This document shows positions 25,858 to 35,516 of a DNA stretch of 64,000 nucleotides, in pieces. The stretch covers positions 310,001 through 374,000 of the forward strand of contig NZ_JANUSB010000015.1 of the NCBI RefSeq assembly GCF_024793895.1. The letters are read 5' to 3'. This DNA comes from Serratia sp. AKBS12. Lineage in GTDB: Bacteria > Pseudomonadota > Gammaproteobacteria > Enterobacterales > Enterobacteriaceae. Both the position numbers and the translations under genes were made by a program. Position 1 is the stretch's first letter; each line of letters starts with the position of its first letter. The notes under the pieces were generated by a model. It was not told the origin of the DNA. It was given only the letters and a program-made list of their open reading frames with translations, and made no database searches.

Positions 25858-26772
25858 TTATGAATCCTTGACGTCGGCGTTCGGCGCGGTTGTCGATGCC
25901 TTGCGGCCCAGCGGCGTGCGCAGGCGCTGTGAGAGGATCACACCCAATAGGGTGATGCCGCCGCCAATCAGGTGGTAACTGTGCAATTGCTCATGCAGGA
26001 ACAGCACGGCGATAATTGCGGTAAATACCGGAGCCAGATTCATAAAGATCGACGCGGTATTCGCGCCAAGACGCATTACGCCCTGGATCCACAGATACGG
26101 TGCGATGATTGAAGCCGGAATGCCGGCAAACAGCACCAGCGGAATATTGTGGCCATTCAGCGCCACGTCCTGCGCCAGCAGGAAGTTCGGCAGCAGCAAC
26201 AGCACGCCGAACAGAATCTGCACGTACAGTGCTTGCCAGTTCGGTATGGCGATTGCCCAGCGCTTGGTCAGCACGCCATACAGTGCGTAGGACGCCGAGG
26301 CGGCGAACATCATCAATTCACCTTTGCCGATGCCATGTTGCAGTAATTGCCCCGGTTGGCCACTGCTGACCAGCCATACCAATCCGCCCAGCGACAGCAC
26401 GCTACCGATGGCAATACCGACCGTGGGTGCCACGCGCAGCAGCCAGATGCTGATCAATACCGTCAGCAACGGGATCAGCGAGTTGAGGATGCCCATAAAT
26501 AGCGCGCTGACGCTGTGTGCGGCGTAATACGCCAGGCTTTGATACAGCACCATGCCCAATAGACCGAGGATCAGCAGCTTCCACCAGTGGGTGCGCACCG
26601 TTTTCCAGTTGCGGATCACGCCCGGCAGCACAAACGGCGTCAGCGTCACCAATGCCAGCAGCCAACGGTAAAAGGATATGGCGGCCGGATCGATTGCGCT
26701 AGCCGATACTTTGCTGACTACGGCGTTAATCGACCAGATAAGTACCGCCAGCAGGGGAAATAATACGTTCAT
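25858..26772 (-). CDS. EamA/DMT family exporter
   Basis: The protein of about 304 residues has ten hydrophobic segments in two EamA repeats, starting MNVLFPLLAVLIWSINAVVSK and, in the second half, GELMMFAASASYALYGVLTKR. Members export amino acids, metabolites or drugs, or import small molecules; the substrate is not predictable. I use the ATG at 26772, where homology begins; a longer frame begins seven codons upstream. A Fur-like box overlaps the start codon and a divergent AraC-type gene lies 110 bases away, so both iron and an AraC effector may control it. Confidence 0.85.
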   Translation of the reverse strand: MNVLFPLLAVLIWSINAVVSKVSASAIDPAAISFYRWLLALVTLTPFVLPGVIRNWKTVRTHWWKLLILGLLGMVLYQSLAYYAAHSVSALFMGILNSLIPLLTVLISIWLLRVAPTVGIAIGSVLSLGGLVWLVSSGQPGQLLQHGIGKGELMMFAASASYALYGVLTKRWAIAIPNWQALYVQILFGVLLLLPNFLLAQDVALNGHNIPLVLFAGIPASIIAPYLWIQGVMRLGANTASIFMNLAPVFTAIIAVLFLHEQLHSYHLIGGGITLLGVILSQRLRTPLGRKASTTAPNADVKDS

Positions 26773-26786
26773 GATAATCATTCTCA
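26772..26786. promoter_or_regulatory. Fur-like box at the EamA exporter start
   Basis: Read on the minus strand, TGAGAATGATTATCA matches the 7-1-7 Fur consensus TGATAATNATTATCA at 13 of 14 fixed positions. It covers the last base of the start codon region and the ribosome-binding region of the exporter gene. Confidence 0.62.
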
Positions 26787-26881
26787 ATAACAAACCGATT
26801 ACTGGCTAGTCTACCCGTGTCTGGTTTATTATATATAGTGAAAAACCGACACCCTTTAGCGAAATCAAGACAACCTTAGCG

Positions 26882-27655
26882 ATGGCCGAGACGCGTAACT
26901 ATCCGACCAGCGGCGTGGACGCACCGCGTACGCTGTTCTTCCGCAGTGAAGAAACCAATGCAGATACCGAATATTTGCCGCACAGCCATGCATGGGGTCA
27001 GGTCATTTGCGTCAAGAGCGGGGTGGTTGCGCTGATGATCGCCGGCCAGCGATTTCTGGCCCCGCCGGAGTTTGCCGTCTGGTTGCCGCCGGGCATGGAG
27101 CATTCCAGCTATAATCGCAAGCCGGCGCTGTTTCGCACCATCAATATCGCTCGCCATTTGTGCAATAACCTGCCGCAGCAGGCGTGCCTGCTCAATGTGT
27201 CGCCGGTGTTCAACGCTATCGTTGACCAATGCCTGACGCGCAAAATGCTGGTCCCGCAGAATAAAACCGAATTGCGGCTGTGCCGGGTGCTGATCGATCA
27301 ACTGCATCAGGCGCCGGTCCAGCAAACCTATCTGCCGACCTCACAGGACAAATTTCTCGGCCCGGTGTTGCAGGCGCTGGAGCGCTGCCCATCGGACAAC
27401 ACGTCGCTGGCGGTCTGGGCGAGCCGGGTCTACACCACCGAACGTACGCTGTCACGGCGTTGTCAGCAGCAACTGGGGATGTCGTTCAGCGAATGGCGAC
27501 AGCGCCTGCGCTTCCTGCATGCCATTTCGCTGCTGGAAAAGGGACATACGGTGCAAGAAGTGGCGCTGGAAGTGGGCTACAGTTCGGCGTCGGCCTTTAT
27601 TGTAATGTTCCAGCAGATCGCCGGCACCACGCCTGAACGTTTTCGCCGCGCCTAG
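26882..27655 (+). CDS. AraC family transcriptional regulator
   Basis: The 257-residue protein has an N-terminal cupin-like sensor domain ([29 protein letters not shown]) and a C-terminal double helix-turn-helix. The second helix-turn-helix shows [33 protein letters not shown]. The layout resembles E. coli NimR and relatives, which control a neighbouring exporter; here the divergent EamA gene is the likely target. No clear Shine-Dalgarno precedes the ATG at 26882, so the start may differ by a few codons. Confidence 0.85.
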   Translation: MAETRNYPTSGVDAPRTLFFRSEETNADTEYLPHSHAWGQVICVKSGVVALMIAGQRFLAPPEFAVWLPPGMEHSSYNRKPALFRTINIARHLCNNLPQQACLLNVSPVFNAIVDQCLTRKMLVPQNKTELRLCRVLIDQLHQAPVQQTYLPTSQDKFLGPVLQALERCPSDNTSLAVWASRVYTTERTLSRRCQQQLGMSFSEWRQRLRFLHAISLLEKGHTVQEVALEVGYSSASAFIVMFQQIAGTTPERFRRA

Positions 27656-27744
27656 CGCTGTGGCTGGCTAACAACGTTGGGTTTCTGGCGGATTCGGTGG
27701 CAAACTGTGCGCAGTCAAATCGCCGTATGCTGTCGGAGAAAGCT

Positions 27745-28866
27745 GTGAAAATACTGGTTGATGAAAATATGCCCTATGCGGTTGACCTGTTCAGCCGTTT
27801 GGGAGAGGTACAGGCGGCGCCGGGGCGTCCTATCCCGCAGGCTGCGCTGGCGGACGCCGATGCGCTGATGGTGCGATCGGTAACCAAAGTGAATGAAGCG
27901 TTGCTGGCCGGCACCCGCGTCGGTTTTGTCGGCACTGCGACCGCTGGCACCGATCACGTTGACGAACGCTGGTTGCAGCAGGCCGGCATCGGTTTTTCTG
28001 CCGCACCGGGTTGTAACGCCATTGCGGTAGTGGAATACGTGTTTGCTGCCTTGATGCTGCTGGCGGAGCGTGACGGCTTCCATCTACGGGATAAAACCGT
28101 GGGGATTATTGGCGTTGGCAACGTTGGCTCGCGTCTGGATGCGCGCTTGAAAGCGCTGGGGGTGCGCACCCTGCTGTGCGATCCGCCACGCGCCGATCGC
28201 GGCGATGCCGGTGAGTTTTGGCCGCTGGAAAAACTGGTGGCGGAAGCTGACGTACTGACCTTCCATACGCCGTTGAATAAAACCGGTCCTTACGCCTCGT
28301 TGCATATGGCGGATGCGCAGCTGTTGGCGGCGCTGCCGGATAACCGCATCCTGATTAACGCCTGTCGCGGTGAAGTGGTGGACAACGCCGCGTTGCTGCA
28401 GGCGCTGCAACAGGGAAAAAAACTCACTACCGTGCTGGACGTATGGGAACCGGAACCGGATCTGTCGCTACCACTGCTGGCGCGAGTGGACATCGGTACC
28501 GCGCACATCGCCGGTTACACTCTGGAAGGCAAGGCGCGCGGCACCACCCAGGTGTTCGAGGCCTACAGCCGGCATCTGGGCAATCCGCAACACATCGAAC
28601 TGTCCTCGCTGCTGCCGGTGCCGGAGTTCAGCGAAATCCGACTTAACGGAGCGCTGGACGAAGGCAAGTTAAAACGATTGATGCACTTGGTGTATGATGT
28701 GCGCCGTGATGATGCGCCTCTGCGCAAGGTGGCGGGGCAGGCGGGCGAATTCGATCGCCTGCGCAAGCATTATCAGGAACGTCGTGAGTGGTCGTCGCTG
28801 CGCGTCCTGTGCGACGACAGCGCCAACGCGGAGCTGTTGCACCAGTTGGGCTTCAGCGTGCGATAA
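27745..28866 (+). CDS. pdxB: erythronate-4-phosphate dehydrogenase
   Basis: PdxB oxidises 4-phosphoerythronate in the pyridoxal 5'-phosphate pathway. The 373-residue protein has the D-2-hydroxyacid dehydrogenase fold with NAD motif [17 protein letters not shown] near residue 120, [14 protein letters not shown], and the family's C-terminal dimerisation domain ([17 protein letters not shown]). I use the GTG at 27745: GGAG lies six bases before it and the protein then starts [11 protein letters not shown] as in E. coli. An upstream ATG at 27727 is possible. usg follows 105 bases downstream, as in E. coli. Confidence 0.94.
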   Translation: MKILVDENMPYAVDLFSRLGEVQAAPGRPIPQAALADADALMVRSVTKVNEALLAGTRVGFVGTATAGTDHVDERWLQQAGIGFSAAPGCNAIAVVEYVFAALMLLAERDGFHLRDKTVGIIGVGNVGSRLDARLKALGVRTLLCDPPRADRGDAGEFWPLEKLVAEADVLTFHTPLNKTGPYASLHMADAQLLAALPDNRILINACRGEVVDNAALLQALQQGKKLTTVLDVWEPEPDLSLPLLARVDIGTAHIAGYTLEGKARGTTQVFEAYSRHLGNPQHIELSSLLPVPEFSEIRLNGALDEGKLKRLMHLVYDVRRDDAPLRKVAGQAGEFDRLRKHYQERREWSSLRVLCDDSANAELLHQLGFSVR

Positions 28867-28971
28867 GCCGCGAGCGTTATCGTTCCACGGGCCGGTTTAC
28901 CAGGCCCGGAATTATCGGGCGGTGGGGACACTGCCCGTCTGCTTTTACATGAAACATTTTGGAGAAACCCA

Positions 28972-29982
28972 ATGTCTGACGGCTGGAATATCGCTCTGCT
29001 CGGCGCTACTGGCGCGGTAGGTGAAGCGTTGCTGGAACTTTTGCAGGAACGCCAGTTCCCGGTGGGCGAACTCTATCCTTTGGCCAGCGAGCGCGGCGCC
29101 GGCGAGACGGTGCGTTTCAATGGCAAATCGCTGATGGTGGAAAACGCGGAACAGTTCGACTGGTCGCAGGCACAGCTGGCGTTCTTCGTCGCCGGTAGTG
29201 AAGCGTCCGCTCGTTACGCCGTTGAGGCCGGTGATATGGGCTGTCTGGTGATCGACACCAGCGGCCTGTTTGCGCTGGAACCGGATGTGCCGCTGGTGGT
29301 GCCCGGCGTCAACCCGCAGGTATTGGCGGATTACCGCAATCGCAACATCGTCGCCGTGGCCGACAGCATGGTCAGCCAGTTGCTGACCGCGATCGGACCG
29401 TTGACCGAACAGGCCGGATTGTCGCGTCTGCATGTCATCACGTTGATGTCGGTTTCTTCACAGGGTAAGGCGGCAGTAGACGACCTGGCCGGTCAAAGTG
29501 CCCGTTTGCTGAACGGCATTCCGGCCGAGGCTGGCGTATTCGCCAAGCAGTTGGCCTTCAACCTGCTGCCGCTGGTGGCAGACGAGCAGGGTAGCGTGCG
29601 CGAAGAGCGTCTGATCGTCGATCAGGTACGCAAGGTGCTGCAGGACGAAGGCCTGCCGATCTCCGTCAGCTGCGTGCAGTCGCCGGTGTTTTACGGTCAT
29701 GCGCAGGTAGTGCATCTGGAAGCGCTGCGTCCGATGGCCGCCGAGGAGGCGCGTGCCGAACTGGAACAGGTCGACAACATTCAGCTGAGCGAAGAAGACG
29801 ACTACCCGACCCAGGTTACCGACGCTTCCGGCAGCGATGCGCTGAGCATTGGCTGTCTGCGCAACGACTACGGCATTCCGGAAGTGTTGCAGTTCTGGTC
29901 GGTAGCAGACAACGTGCGCTTCGGCGGCGCGCTGATGGCAATTGAAACCGCAGAGCGTCTGGTGCAGGAGCAATTTCACTGA
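28972..29982 (+). CDS. usg: Usg, aspartate-semialdehyde dehydrogenase-like protein
   Basis: Usg is related to aspartate-beta-semialdehyde dehydrogenase but its function is unsettled. The 336-residue protein has an N-terminal Rossmann motif [19 protein letters not shown]. At the place where true dehydrogenases carry the catalytic cysteine it reads [13 protein letters not shown], with serine in place of cysteine, so the classic activity is unlikely. TGGAGAAACCC precedes the ATG. Its stop overlaps the truA start by one base. The pdxB–usg–truA–dedA order is the E. coli one. Confidence 0.92.
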   Translation: MSDGWNIALLGATGAVGEALLELLQERQFPVGELYPLASERGAGETVRFNGKSLMVENAEQFDWSQAQLAFFVAGSEASARYAVEAGDMGCLVIDTSGLFALEPDVPLVVPGVNPQVLADYRNRNIVAVADSMVSQLLTAIGPLTEQAGLSRLHVITLMSVSSQGKAAVDDLAGQSARLLNGIPAEAGVFAKQLAFNLLPLVADEQGSVREERLIVDQVRKVLQDEGLPISVSCVQSPVFYGHAQVVHLEALRPMAAEEARAELEQVDNIQLSEEDDYPTQVTDASGSDALSIGCLRNDYGIPEVLQFWSVADNVRFGGALMAIETAERLVQEQFH

Positions 29983-30794
29983 TGACCGAGGTTGCAGTAC
30001 CGGTATTGAAAATCGCACTGGGGATTGAGTATGACGGCAGCCGTTATTACGGCTGGCAGCGTCAACAGGAAGTGGCCAGCGTGCAGGGCTGCCTGGAGCA
30101 GGCGTTGAGCAAGGTGGCCGATGCACCGATCGGGGTGTTTTGCGCTGGCCGGACCGACGCCGGGGTACACGCTACCGGCCAGGTGGTGCACTTTGAAACC
30201 ACCGCCAGGCGCAAGGACGCCGCCTGGACCATGGGGGTAAATACCCATCTGCCTCCGGACATTGCGGTACGTTGGGTGAGTGAAGTGCGCGAGGATTTCC
30301 ACGCGCGTTTCAGCGCCACGGCTCGCCGCTATCGCTACCTTATTTTCAATCATCGGTACCGTCCGGCGGTGTTGCAGCAGGGCGTGACGCATTTCTACCA
30401 TCCGCTGGATGCCGATCGCATGCAGCGCGCGGCACAGGCACTGCTGGGCGAAAACGATTTCACATCGTTCCGGGCGGTACAGTGTCAGTCGCGCACGCCG
30501 TGGCGGAATGTAAAACACGTTAAGGTCACGCGCCACGGACAATATATCGTGGTAGATATTAAGGCGAATGCCTTTGTGCATCATATGGTTCGCAACATTG
30601 TCGGCAGCCTGATGGAAATCGGCTGCGGCAATCAGGATGAAAACTGGATGGCTGAACTGCTGGCGCTAAAGGATCGTAACCTGGCGGCGGCAACGGCAAA
30701 GGCGGACGGCCTGTATCTGGTTAGCGTGGATTATCCCGAGCATTTCGGCTTGCCACGCGCACCGATGGGGCCGCTGTTTTTGGCCGATGATTGA
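29982..30794 (+). CDS. truA: tRNA pseudouridine(38-40) synthase TruA
   Basis: TruA isomerises uridines 38–40 of the tRNA anticodon stem. The 270-residue protein has [18 protein letters not shown] near the start, the catalytic aspartate in [19 protein letters not shown] near residue 60, and [17 protein letters not shown] near the C-terminus, all typical. The start codon overlaps the usg stop by one base, which suggests translational coupling. A hairpin lies between it and dedA. Confidence 0.96.
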   Translation: MTEVAVPVLKIALGIEYDGSRYYGWQRQQEVASVQGCLEQALSKVADAPIGVFCAGRTDAGVHATGQVVHFETTARRKDAAWTMGVNTHLPPDIAVRWVSEVREDFHARFSATARRYRYLIFNHRYRPAVLQQGVTHFYHPLDADRMQRAAQALLGENDFTSFRAVQCQSRTPWRNVKHVKVTRHGQYIVVDIKANAFVHHMVRNIVGSLMEIGCGNQDENWMAELLALKDRNLAAATAKADGLYLVSVDYPEHFGLPRAPMGPLFLADD

Positions 30795-30824
30795 GCGTTA
30801 TTTACCGTACTCCCTGATTAATCT

Positions 30825-30847
30825 GCCGGGTGGGTGAGACACCCGGC
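30825..30847 (+). repeat. hairpin between truA and dedA
   Basis: GCCGGGTG (30825–30832) pairs with CACCCGGC (30840–30847) around a seven-base loop. There is no T-tract. The stem ends about five bases before the dedA Shine-Dalgarno region (AAGAGAG), so it could affect dedA translation or mRNA stability. Confidence 0.5.
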
Positions 30848-30862
30848 ACCAAGAGAGAACTT

Positions 30863-31525
30863 ATGGACATCATCAAGTTTATTATTGATTTCATTCTGCA
30901 TATCGATGTGCACCTGGCGGAGCTGGTGGCGCAATACGGTATGTGGATTTACGCTATTCTGTTCCTGATTCTGTTTTGTGAAACCGGTTTGGTGGTCACC
31001 CCGTTCCTGCCAGGCGATTCTCTGCTGTTCGTCGCCGGTGCGCTGGCGTCGCTGCCGACCAACGATCTGAACGTGCATACCATGGTGGCGCTGATGGTGG
31101 TGGCGGCGATTATCGGGGATGCGGTCAACTACACCATCGGCCGGCTATTTGGCGAGCGTTTGTTCAGTAATCCGAACTCGAAGATTTTCCGTCGCAGCTA
31201 TCTGGACAAAACCCATCAGTTCTATGAAAAACACGGTGGGAAAACCATTATTCTGGCGCGCTTTGTGCCGATCGTTCGAACCTTTGCGCCGTTCGTGGCC
31301 GGTATGGGGCACATGTCCTATCGCCATTTTGCCGCTTATAACGTGATCGGCGCGCTGCTCTGGGTGTTGCTGTTCACCTACGCGGGTTATCTGTTTGGCA
31401 ACGTGCCGGTGGTACAGGAAAACCTGAAATTGCTGATTGTTGCTATTATCATTGTGTCAATTTTGCCGGGCATCATTGAAATCTGGCGGCATAAGCGGGC
31501 GGCGGCCCGCCAGCAAAAACAGTAA
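30863..31525 (+). CDS. dedA: DedA family membrane protein
   Basis: DedA proteins are inner-membrane proteins needed for membrane homeostasis; some relatives flip undecaprenyl phosphate or phospholipids. The 220-residue protein has the family's [17 protein letters not shown] motif near residue 40 and the [24 protein letters not shown] region near residue 135, split here only for description. Five or six membrane segments are expected. I start at MDIIKFIID (30863), matching the length of E. coli DedA; the upstream frame is open to 30830 but unconserved. Confidence 0.92.
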   Translation: MDIIKFIIDFILHIDVHLAELVAQYGMWIYAILFLILFCETGLVVTPFLPGDSLLFVAGALASLPTNDLNVHTMVALMVVAAIIGDAVNYTIGRLFGERLFSNPNSKIFRRSYLDKTHQFYEKHGGKTIILARFVPIVRTFAPFVAGMGHMSYRHFAAYNVIGALLWVLLFTYAGYLFGNVPVVQENLKLLIVAIIIVSILPGIIEIWRHKRAAARQQKQ

Positions 31526-31634
31526 AAACATCGCTTAACCTATCGGTTCGACCAGTTTTTTATCCACAGCGCCGAGCCGATATGGTTTAATGAGCGACAT
31601 TTATGGTCTGTTCCTGCGAACAACCCTGAAGCCA

Positions 31635-31678
31635 GTGCCTCGGTCGCGCGCATGCCGCGCTTGGCTCGGGCACTTTTT
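31635..31678 (+). terminator. terminator after dedA
   Basis: GTGCC (31635–31639) pairs with GGCAC (31669–31673), and an inner GCGCG/CGCGC stem completes a long hairpin. TTTTT (31674–31678) follows. It ends the pdxB–dedA unit before the accD promoter region. Confidence 0.75.
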
Positions 31679-31758
31679 CATTGGGTGTTGCTGCGGGGGG
31701 ATTGTTAAAGCATGAACTGCGGACTGGCGTCTGCCAGGTTCAAACAGAAAGGTCATCG

Positions 31759-32667
31759 ATGAGCTGGATTGAACGAATTCTTAACAAGAGCAATATCACC
31801 CAAACCCGTAAGGCGAGCATTCCCGAAGGCGTTTGGACCAAATGTGACAGCTGCGGTCAGGTTCTCTACCGCGCCGAGCTGGAACGTAATCTGGAAGTCT
31901 GTCCGAAGTGCGACCACCACATGCGCATGTCTGCGCGTATGCGTCTGCATACTCTGCTGGATGAAGGCAGTGAAGTGGAGCTGGGCAGCGAACTGGAACC
32001 AAAAGACGTTCTGAAGTTCAAGGATTCCAAGAAGTATAAAGATCGTCTGGTGGCAGCCCAGAAAGCCACTGGCGAAAAAGACGCGCTGGTAGTGATGAAA
32101 GGTACGCTGTACGGCATGCCGGTGGTCGCCGCAGCTTTCGAATTCGCCTTTATCGGCGGTTCGATGTCTTCGGTGGTCGGTGCGCGTTTCGTTCGTGCGG
32201 TCGAGCAGGCGCTGGAAGACAACTGCCCGCTGGTCTGTTTCTCCGCCAGCGGTGGCGCGCGTATGCAAGAAGCGCTGATGTCGCTGATGCAAATGGCGAA
32301 AACCAGCGCGGCGCTGGCCAAGATGCAAGAGCGTGGTCTGCCGTATATTTCGGTACTGACCGACCCGACCATGGGTGGGGTTTCCGCCAGTCTGGCGATG
32401 CTGGGCGATATCAACGTTGCCGAGCCAAAAGCGCTGATCGGCTTTGCCGGCCCACGCGTTATCGAACAGACGGTGCGCGAAAAACTGCCGCCGGGCTTCC
32501 AGCGCAGTGAGTTCCTGATCGAAAAAGGCGCGATTGACATGATCGTTCGCCGCCCGGAAATGCGCCAGCGGCTGGCCAGTATTCTGTCCAAGCTGACCAA
32601 TCAGCCGCAGCCGGCCCTTGACGACGACGCGCAGACCATCGCGCCGGAAAATCAGCCAGACGCCTAA
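31759..32667 (+). CDS. accD: acetyl-CoA carboxylase carboxyltransferase beta subunit
   Basis: AccD with AccA transfers the carboxyl group from biotin to acetyl-CoA, making malonyl-CoA. The 302-residue protein has the N-terminal four-cysteine zinc ribbon ([18 protein letters not shown]) that binds mRNA and DNA in E. coli, and the crotonase-type core ([25 protein letters not shown]). I start at [10 protein letters not shown] (31759) with AAAGG upstream; the longer frame from 31681 is unconserved. folC follows after a 151-bp gap that contains a strong hairpin. Confidence 0.96.
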   Translation: MSWIERILNKSNITQTRKASIPEGVWTKCDSCGQVLYRAELERNLEVCPKCDHHMRMSARMRLHTLLDEGSEVELGSELEPKDVLKFKDSKKYKDRLVAAQKATGEKDALVVMKGTLYGMPVVAAAFEFAFIGGSMSSVVGARFVRAVEQALEDNCPLVCFSASGGARMQEALMSLMQMAKTSAALAKMQERGLPYISVLTDPTMGGVSASLAMLGDINVAEPKALIGFAGPRVIEQTVREKLPPGFQRSEFLIEKGAIDMIVRRPEMRQRLASILSKLTNQPQPALDDDAQTIAPENQPDA

Positions 32668-32677
32668 GCCGTTGGCC

Positions 32678-32708
32678 GCGCCGCTGCGGATATCATCCGT
32701 AGCGGCGC
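32678..32708 (+). repeat. strong hairpin between accD and folC
   Basis: GCGCCGCTGCGGAT (32678–32691) pairs with ATCCGTAGCGGCGC (32695–32708): 14 pairs with one G·T and a three-base loop. No T-tract follows. It starts ten bases after the accD stop and could protect the accD mRNA end or lower read-through into folC. Confidence 0.6.
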
Positions 32709-32818
32709 TCAACCGTCGTTTTGTGGCTAAGCGATAGTTGGAGCGTAGCGCATTGCCTTTACCGCGGTGAGGGTGGTGCCCTGATGGATTAATGAACCCA
32801 AGTTCAGTGACGGGACTC

Positions 32819-34084
32819 ATGCAAAACCACCAAATTCCTCAAGCCACCTCGCCCCTGAGCTCGTGGCTTTACTATCTGGAACGTCTGCACAGTCAGGCGA
32901 TTGAACTCGGTCTGGAACGCGTACAGCGCGTTGCCGCGCACCTTGAGTTACTGACTCCCGCCCCCACGGTATTCACCGTTGCCGGTACCAACGGCAAAGG
33001 CACCACCTGCCGTACGCTGGAAGCCATTTTACTGGCGGCCGGCTTGCGCGTCGGCGTCTACAGTTCGCCGCATCTGGTGCGTTACACCGAGCGCGTGCGC
33101 GTGCAGGGAGAAGAGCTAACTGAAGCGGAACACAGCCGGGCCTTTGCCGCTATCGAAGCAGGCCGCGGCGAAACGTCGCTGACCTATTTTGAATTCGGTA
33201 CGCTGTCGGCGTTGCATCTGTTTCGCCAGGCCAAACTCGACGTGGTGATTCTGGAGGTCGGCCTCGGCGGGCGTCTGGATGCTACCAACATTGTCAACCC
33301 GGACGTGGCGGTGATCACCAGCATCGCGCTGGATCACACCGACTGGCTGGGCGACGACCGCGAAAGCATTGGCCGTGAGAAGGCCGGTATTTTCCGCGCT
33401 GGCAAACCTGCGGTGGTTGGCGAGCCGGATATGCCGGCCTCGATCCGCCAGGTGGCCGAAACGCTGGGCGCGCAGTTGCACCGCCGGGGTGATGACTGGA
33501 GCTTCAACGAACAGGGCGATCGCTGGCAGTGGCAAAGTGGTAGCACGCTGCTGACCGATTTACCGACACCAAACGTGCCGTTGCCGAATGCCGCAACGGC
33601 GCTGGCGGCGCTGCATTACTCGGCGCTGGAAATCGACGAGCGGGCGATATTTACCGGTTTGCAACAGGCGACGCTACCGGGGCGCTTCCAGGTGGTGCAG
33701 CAGCAACCGCTGCTGATACTCGACGTGGCGCACAATCCGCATGCCGCCGGCTATCTCGCCGGCCGGCTGGCGGCCTTGCCACGCAATGGCGGCAAGGTAC
33801 GGGCGGTGGTGGGCATGCTGTCGGACAAGGATATCGCCGGCACGCTGGCCTGTCTGCGCGACCAGGTTGATGAATGGTACTGCGCAGCGCTGGATGGCCC
33901 GCGTGGCGCCAGCGTTGAACAGTTGGCACAACATCTGGCGGAACCACGCTGCTTTGCCGATGTCGAAACTGCCTGGCGTCAGGCTATGCAGGATGCAGAT
34001 ATTCAGGATATTGTGATCGTCTGTGGATCGTTCCACACCGTTGCGCAGGTGATGGCGGCGTTAGACGAGATGCGGGGAGTGTGA
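32819..34084 (+). CDS. folC: bifunctional folylpolyglutamate/dihydrofolate synthase
   Basis: FolC adds glutamate to dihydropteroate and then to folates. The 421-residue protein has the Mur-ligase type P-loop VAGTNGKGTTCRTLE near residue 55, YSSPHLVRYTERVRV, and DVAHNPHAAGYLAGR near residue 305. I start at the ATG at 32819 because the PQATSPLSSWL alignment then has the same N-terminal length as E. coli; the ATG at 32792 is an alternative. Its stop abuts the dedD start, so the two are coupled. Confidence 0.94.
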   Translation: MQNHQIPQATSPLSSWLYYLERLHSQAIELGLERVQRVAAHLELLTPAPTVFTVAGTNGKGTTCRTLEAILLAAGLRVGVYSSPHLVRYTERVRVQGEELTEAEHSRAFAAIEAGRGETSLTYFEFGTLSALHLFRQAKLDVVILEVGLGGRLDATNIVNPDVAVITSIALDHTDWLGDDRESIGREKAGIFRAGKPAVVGEPDMPASIRQVAETLGAQLHRRGDDWSFNEQGDRWQWQSGSTLLTDLPTPNVPLPNAATALAALHYSALEIDERAIFTGLQQATLPGRFQVVQQQPLLILDVAHNPHAAGYLAGRLAALPRNGGKVRAVVGMLSDKDIAGTLACLRDQVDEWYCAALDGPRGASVEQLAQHLAEPRCFADVETAWRQAMQDADIQDIVIVCGSFHTVAQVMAALDEMRGV

Positions 34085-34795
34085 GTGGCAAGCAAATTTC
34101 AGAACCGACTGGTTGGAACCGTGATTCTGGTGGCACTGGGAGTAATTATCCTGCCAGGTCTGCTGGATGGTAAAAAAAAGCATTACGAAGATGAATTCGC
34201 CGCGATCCCGCTGGTGCCGAAACCGGGCGATGCGCAGGAAAACGACGTTCTGCCGCCGGTAAGCCAGCCGTTACCGGCCCAGCCACCGGAAGGGGCCGGC
34301 GCTTTGGTTGAACAACAGGCGGCCAACGAAGCGGCAACGCAGCAGGCGGCTCGTCAGTCTGCCCAGCAGCAACAGCAGAATACCGCGATCACGCCGCCGC
34401 CGATTGAAAACACCCCGGTGCCGCAGCCAAAACCGAAACCGGTGGAAACCCGGCCGGTCGAGGTGAAACCGAAACCGCAGCCAAAACCCGAGGTGAAGCC
34501 GCAGCCGGTACCGAAGCAGGAAACCAAACCGGTGGAAGAAAAAACGCCAGCCGGTCAGGCCTATGTGGTGCAGTTGGGGGCGCTGAAGAACGCCGCCAAG
34601 GTCAACGAGATTGTCGCGACGCTGCGTCTGTCGGGTTATCGGGCGTTCACCGTACCGTCCACGCCGGTACAGGGGCAGATCACCCGTATTTATGTCGGGC
34701 CGGATGCCTCGAAGCAAAAACTGCAATCATCGTTGTCTTCACTCAACTCGCTTAGCGGTCTGAACGGGCAGGTGAAGCCGTACAGCGTGCGTTGA
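34085..34795 (+). CDS. dedD: DedD, SPOR-domain division protein
   Basis: DedD binds septal peptidoglycan and aids cell constriction. The 236-residue protein starts with GTG at 34085, directly after the folC stop, and reads ASKFQNRLVGTVILVALGVI as in E. coli, which is one N-terminal membrane helix. A long proline/lysine/glutamine-rich linker (residues about 60–155, with PKPKP and QPKPE repeats) follows. A C-terminal SPOR domain begins at AYVVQLGALKNAAKVNEIV. A terminator follows. Confidence 0.94.
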   Translation: MASKFQNRLVGTVILVALGVIILPGLLDGKKKHYEDEFAAIPLVPKPGDAQENDVLPPVSQPLPAQPPEGAGALVEQQAANEAATQQAARQSAQQQQQNTAITPPPIENTPVPQPKPKPVETRPVEVKPKPQPKPEVKPQPVPKQETKPVEEKTPAGQAYVVQLGALKNAAKVNEIVATLRLSGYRAFTVPSTPVQGQITRIYVGPDASKQKLQSSLSSLNSLSGLNGQVKPYSVR

Positions 34796-34862
34796 GCCGA
34801 TCCGCTCGTCCCGGCAGCGAGAGTGTTGGCGGGGCAAGCGGTGGTTCAGCGGCTATGTAGGC

Positions 34863-34895
34863 GCGGCGATTAAGATTTTTTTATCGCCGCTTTTT
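34863..34895 (+). terminator. terminator after dedD
   Basis: GCGGCGAT (34863–34870) pairs with ATCGCCGC (34883–34890), followed by TTTTTATTT. It separates accD–folC–dedD from cvpA–purF. Confidence 0.85.
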
Positions 34896-34922
34896 ATTTG
34901 TAACGTGGTAGGGAAATCCCCT

Positions 34923-34938
34923 ACGCAAACGTTTTCTT
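34923..34938. promoter_or_regulatory. PurR box upstream of cvpA–purF
   Basis: ACGCAAACGTTTTCTT fits the PurR consensus ANGCAANCGNTTNCNT at every fixed position. It lies 57 bases before cvpA, as the PurR site does in E. coli. Confidence 0.93.
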
Positions 34939-34994
34939 TTTCTGTTAGAATTCGCCGCGAATTGGATGCGGGGCGGTTCGTTATTGGAATGGTC

Positions 34995-35495
34995 ATGGTC
35001 TGGATTGATTACGTCATTATAGCGGTGATTGGATTTTCGGCTCTGGTGAGCCTGATCCGAGGGTTTGTTCGCGAAGCATTGTCACTTGTGACATGGGGAT
35101 GCGCGTTCTTTGTCGCCAGCCATTTCTACTCTTACCTTGCAGTCTATTTCACACGTTTTGACGATGAACTGGTGCGAAACGGTATCGCGATTGCCATTTT
35201 GTTTATCGCGACGCTGATCGTTGGGGCTATTGTTAACTATGTGATCGGCTCGCTGGTCGAAAAAACCGGCCTATCGGGTACCGACCGGGTGCTGGGTATC
35301 TGTTTCGGGGCATTACGTGGCGTGTTGATCGTCGCCGCGATACTGTTTTTCCTCGACACCTTTACCGGCTTTTCGCAGAGTGAGGACTGGCAACGGTCAC
35401 AGCTGATCCCCCAGTTCAGTTATATCATCAGGTGGTTCTTTGACTACCTGCAGAGCACGTCGAGTTTCTTACCGACCCATTTACCGGGGCGGTAG
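34995..35495 (+). CDS. cvpA: CvpA, membrane protein of the purF operon
   Basis: CvpA is an inner-membrane protein needed for colicin V production and linked to bile and envelope tolerance in enteric bacteria. The 166-residue protein starts MVWIDYVIIAVIGFSALVS, has four hydrophobic segments, and contains REALSLVTWGCAFFVASHF and GLSGTDRVLG as in E. coli. I use the third in-frame methionine in the GMVMVWIDY stretch, which equals the E. coli start. It is co-transcribed with purF, 21 bases downstream, under a PurR box. Confidence 0.94.
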   Translation: MVWIDYVIIAVIGFSALVSLIRGFVREALSLVTWGCAFFVASHFYSYLAVYFTRFDDELVRNGIAIAILFIATLIVGAIVNYVIGSLVEKTGLSGTDRVLGICFGALRGVLIVAAILFFLDTFTGFSQSEDWQRSQLIPQFSYIIRWFFDYLQSTSSFLPTHLPGR

Positions 35496-35516
35496 CGCTG
35501 ATGAGGAAAAGACAAC

